DNA of 64,000 nt, taken from contig NZ_BLKW01000004.1 of assembly GCF_010723305.1 (NCBI RefSeq), positions 930,001 to 994,000 of the forward strand, written 5' to 3'. The stretch is from Mycobacterium botniense (lineage in GTDB: Bacteria; Actinomycetota; Actinomycetes; Mycobacteriales; Mycobacteriaceae). The notes beneath the pieces were generated by a model. That model saw only the letters and a list, made by a program, of their open reading frames with translations, was not told the origin of the DNA and did not search any database. Numbering within the stretch: the first letter of the stretch is position 1; every line of letters starts with the position of its first letter. Of this stretch, positions 61,974-64,000 are shown piece after piece. Position numbers and translations under genes: made by a program.

Positions 61974-63074
61974 ATGTCGCGAGCGGTGGCGCGGGCCTTG
62001 GTGCTGGAGGCGCCACGGCGGCTGGTGGTCCGGGAGTTTCCGCTGCCGCCGGTCGGTGACGACGATGCGCTGGTGCGGGTGGCGGCCTGCGGACTGTGCG
62101 GGACCGACCATGAGCAGTACACCGGAGAACTCACCGGCGGTTTCGCGTTTGTCCCCGGCCACGAGACGGTCGGGGTCATCGACGCCATCGGCGACCGCGC
62201 AGCGCAGCGGTGGGGTGTGACCGTCGGTGACCGGGTGGCGGTCGAGGTATTCCAGTCGTGTCGCGAATGCGCGAATTGCCTTGCGGGAGAATACCGGCGC
62301 TGTGAGCGTCACGGCCTTGCCGACATGTATGGTTTCATCCCCGTGGACCGCGCGCCCAGCCTGTGGGGTGGTTACGCCGAGTACCAGTACCTGGCCCCCG
62401 ACTCGATGGTGCTGCGGGTGCCCGACGCGCTCGACGCGACAGTGGCCACGTTGTTCAATCCACTCGGTGCCGGGATCCGCTGGGGGGCAACAGTTCCCGG
62501 TACCAGCAGAGGAGACGTTGTCGCGGTGCTCGGGCCGGGTATCCGCGGGCTGTGTGCTGCCGCGGCGGCCAAAGAGGCCGGCGCCGGGTTCGTGATGGTG
62601 ACCGGCGTGGGTCCCCGTGACACCGACCGACTGGCGCTGGCCGGCAAGTTCGGCGCCGATCTCGTCGTCGATGTTGCGCACGACGACCCGATTGGCGCGC
62701 TGACGACTGCGACCGGCGGGCTGGCTGACATCGTCATCGATGTCACCTCAAAGGCGCCAACAGCATTCGCGCAGGCAATCGGTCTGGCCCGTCCCGCCGG
62801 GACCGTCGTCGTCGCGGGTACCCGGGGCTTCGGCGTTGGCGCTCCGGGGTTCTCGCCCGACATGGTGGTGCTCAAGGAGCTGCGTATCCTTGGCGCCCTT
62901 GGTGTGGACGTCACCGCCTACCGGGCGGCACTGGAGTTGCTGGCATCGGGACGCTACCCGTTCGAGAGCCTGCCGCGGCGCTGCGTTCGGCTTGACGATG
63001 CCGAGGAGCTGCTCGCCAGCATGGCTGGTGAGCGCGACGATGTCCCGCCGGTCCACGGAGTGCTCACACCATGA
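61974..63074 (+). CDS. Zinc-dependent alcohol dehydrogenase (MDR superfamily)
   Basis: The product has 366 residues. Catalytic-zinc residues are Cys42 (CGLCGTDH) and His63-Glu64 (PGHE). The structural zinc site is complete: Cys96, Cys99, Cys102, Cys110 in CRECANCLAGEYRRC. The coenzyme fold begins VAVLGPGIRGLCAAAAAKEAG, a variant of GxGxxG. Oxidation of an alcohol or polyol is expected; the substrate is unknown. The upstream TTGACT operator and divergent TetR gene imply induction by a specific ligand. Its stop overlaps the next gene (ATGA). Confidence 0.9.
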   Translation: MSRAVARALVLEAPRRLVVREFPLPPVGDDDALVRVAACGLCGTDHEQYTGELTGGFAFVPGHETVGVIDAIGDRAAQRWGVTVGDRVAVEVFQSCRECANCLAGEYRRCERHGLADMYGFIPVDRAPSLWGGYAEYQYLAPDSMVLRVPDALDATVATLFNPLGAGIRWGATVPGTSRGDVVAVLGPGIRGLCAAAAAKEAGAGFVMVTGVGPRDTDRLALAGKFGADLVVDVAHDDPIGALTTATGGLADIVIDVTSKAPTAFAQAIGLARPAGTVVVAGTRGFGVGAPGFSPDMVVLKELRILGALGVDVTAYRAALELLASGRYPFESLPRRCVRLDDAEELLASMAGERDDVPPVHGVLTP

Positions 63075-63646
63075 CCCCACCGATCAGACAAGCCCGGGTG
63101 CCGCGCCTGCCGGTCGACGAGGCCAAGGCCGCCGCCGATGAGGCGGGGGTACCGAACTACATGGCCGAGCTGGCCATCTTCCAGGTGCTGCTGAACCACC
63201 CGAGCCTGGCCCGTGCCGTCAACGACCTGCTGGCCACCATGCTCTGGCACGGCGCTCTTGACTCGCGGCTGCGCGAGTTGGTCATCATGCGCATCGGCTG
63301 GCTGACCGCCTCCGACTACGAGTGGACCCAGCATTGGCGTGTCGCGCTGGGCCTGGGTGTGTCGGCCGAGGATCTGCTCGGCGTGCGCGACTGGCGGGCA
63401 TACCGCGGTTTCGGCCCGGTCGAACGCGCGGTGCTGGCCGCCACCGACGATGTGGTGCGCGACGGCGCGGTGAGCGCCGAGAGCTGGGCGGCCTGCGCAC
63501 GCGAACTCAGCGACCGAGCGGTGCTCATCGAGCTGGTGACCGCCATCGGCGCCTGGCGGATGATCGCCTCGATCCTGCACAGCCTCGAGGTGCCGTTGGA
63601 GGACGGCGTCGAAAGCTGGCCGCCCGACGGGCGAGCACCGGTGTGA
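63071..63646 (+). CDS. Carboxymuconolactone decarboxylase/AhpD-like fold protein
   Basis: The product has 191 residues and an all-helical CMD-family fold. The family core is NDLLATMLWHGALDSRLRELVIMRIGWLTASDYEWTQHWRVAL. In AhpD this helix contains CxxC; here the cysteine positions read as SDYE, so AhpD-like peroxidase chemistry is unlikely. It resembles the Rv2159c-type protein that lies between pbpB and murE in M. tuberculosis, as I remember it. ATG 63071 overlaps the dehydrogenase stop, so they are one operon under the TetR-type operator. Confidence 0.82.
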   Translation: MTPPIRQARVPRLPVDEAKAAADEAGVPNYMAELAIFQVLLNHPSLARAVNDLLATMLWHGALDSRLRELVIMRIGWLTASDYEWTQHWRVALGLGVSAEDLLGVRDWRAYRGFGPVERAVLAATDDVVRDGAVSAESWAACARELSDRAVLIELVTAIGAWRMIASILHSLEVPLEDGVESWPPDGRAPV

Positions 63647-63772
63647 GCGACTCGGCGGCGACCGTCGCGGAGCTGCCGGCAACCCGGCACCACGTCATTT
63701 GCGTTGGGCCCCCGCTGCGCCTTCGGCGGCCGGTGGCCTGCGTGAGCCGGCGGCGGGTGACCCGCGGCGCCC

Positions 63773-64000
63773 TCACACGATGCGATAGGTCTGCACGGCA
63801 TGCGCGACCACTGTGCCCTCGGCGTCGGTCGCGGTGATCTCGGTGAAGGTGAGCTCCTTGCGGCGCCGGACGGTGCGGGCGTGGCAGAGCAGGTCACAGC
63901 GTTTGGCGGCGCCGGTGTACTGAATGCTCATGGCGACGGTGGAGGCCCGCATGCCCTTGTCGAAGTCGTGGTTGGACCAGGCTGCCGCGGCGCCGGCGGT
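63773..64000 (-). CDS. PaaI/hotdog-fold thioesterase, C-terminal part (5' end beyond window)
   Basis: Translating the minus strand from 64000 gives 75 residues to a TGA at 63773-63775, with no interruption at the window edge, so the gene continues past 64000. The sequence has WSNHDFDKGMRASTVAMSIQYTGAAKR and ends AEGTVVAHAVQTYRIV, matching the second half of a PaaI-type hotdog acyl-CoA thioesterase. It converges with the CMD gene, from which 126 bp separate it. Catalytic residues of the first half are not visible. Confidence 0.7.
   Translation of the reverse strand, partial: TAGAAAAWSNHDFDKGMRASTVAMSIQYTGAAKRCDLLCHARTVRRRKELTFTEITATDAEGTVVAHAVQTYRIV

Overview
The window is chromosomal DNA from a GC-rich Mycobacterium. 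The evidence is a near-complete run of mycobacterial core genes in conserved order: the dcw cell-wall/division cluster, LM/LAM/PIM mannosyltransferases, wag31, sepF, pknL and its winged-helix partner, mshC, and PAC2 next to metH. A PE/PPE pair of the SVP type points to a slow-growing lineage with ESX-5-type secretion. I cannot name the species. From memory, the gene order runs parallel to the M. tuberculosis Rv2188c-to-Rv2124c interval read on the opposite strand, with local insertions and deletions.

Layout. (1) 1-6.1 kb: the 3' part of pimB, a small exported protein, a PPE and a PE gene (both minus strand) and fadD15. (2) 6.3-21.7 kb: two SRPBCC proteins, an ArsA-like ATPase that appears to start at CTG, an acyltransferase, a GT87 mannosyltransferase, RNase AS, aroG, pknL with its divergent wHTH partner, mptA, a prenyl diphosphate synthase, a non-canonical MTHFR, lppM, a GNAT and a DUF3040 protein, ending in a clear intrinsic terminator. 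(3) 21.9-44.8 kb: the dcw cluster behind three 10-bp-spaced MraZ boxes: mraZ, rsmH, ftsL, pbpB, murE, murF, mraY, murD, ftsW, murG, murC, ftsQ, ftsZ, yfiH, a YggS protein, sepF, a YggT protein and wag31. Many junctions are 4-bp stop/start overlaps. The cluster is interrupted between pbpB and murE by an opposite-strand sulfide:quinone-reductase-like gene, a coupled 65-residue protein, and a perfect palindrome of CsoR/CstR operator type. (4) 44.8-56.8 kb: housekeeping genes, including tRNA-Leu(GAG), a M20 peptidase, a PEBP protein, pyrD, uppP, a phosphatase, a DUF3090 protein, a SCO1664-type protein, mshC, an SDR and a PAC2 protein. (5) 56.9-64 kb: metH, then a TetR regulator sharing an operator motif with a zinc alcohol dehydrogenase/carboxymuconolactone-decarboxylase-like operon, and finally the end of a hotdog thioesterase gene cut by the window edge.

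How the genes work together. Most encode envelope construction and division: lipid II synthesis (murE/F/D/C, mraY, murG, uppP for lipid-carrier recycling), septum assembly (ftsL, pbpB, ftsW, ftsQ, ftsZ, sepF), polar growth (wag31) and PIM/LM/LAM mannosylation (pimB, the GT87 enzyme, mptA, lppM). One-carbon/methionine metabolism (MTHFR-like protein and metH) and mycothiol synthesis (mshC) are also represented.

No CRISPR array, transposase or rRNA was seen. The most interesting items are the sulfide-type locus inside dcw, the PE protein with a PPE-SVP-like tail, a dispersed palindromic intergenic repeat (three copies), the CTG start that preserves a Walker A motif, and the shared TetR operator.
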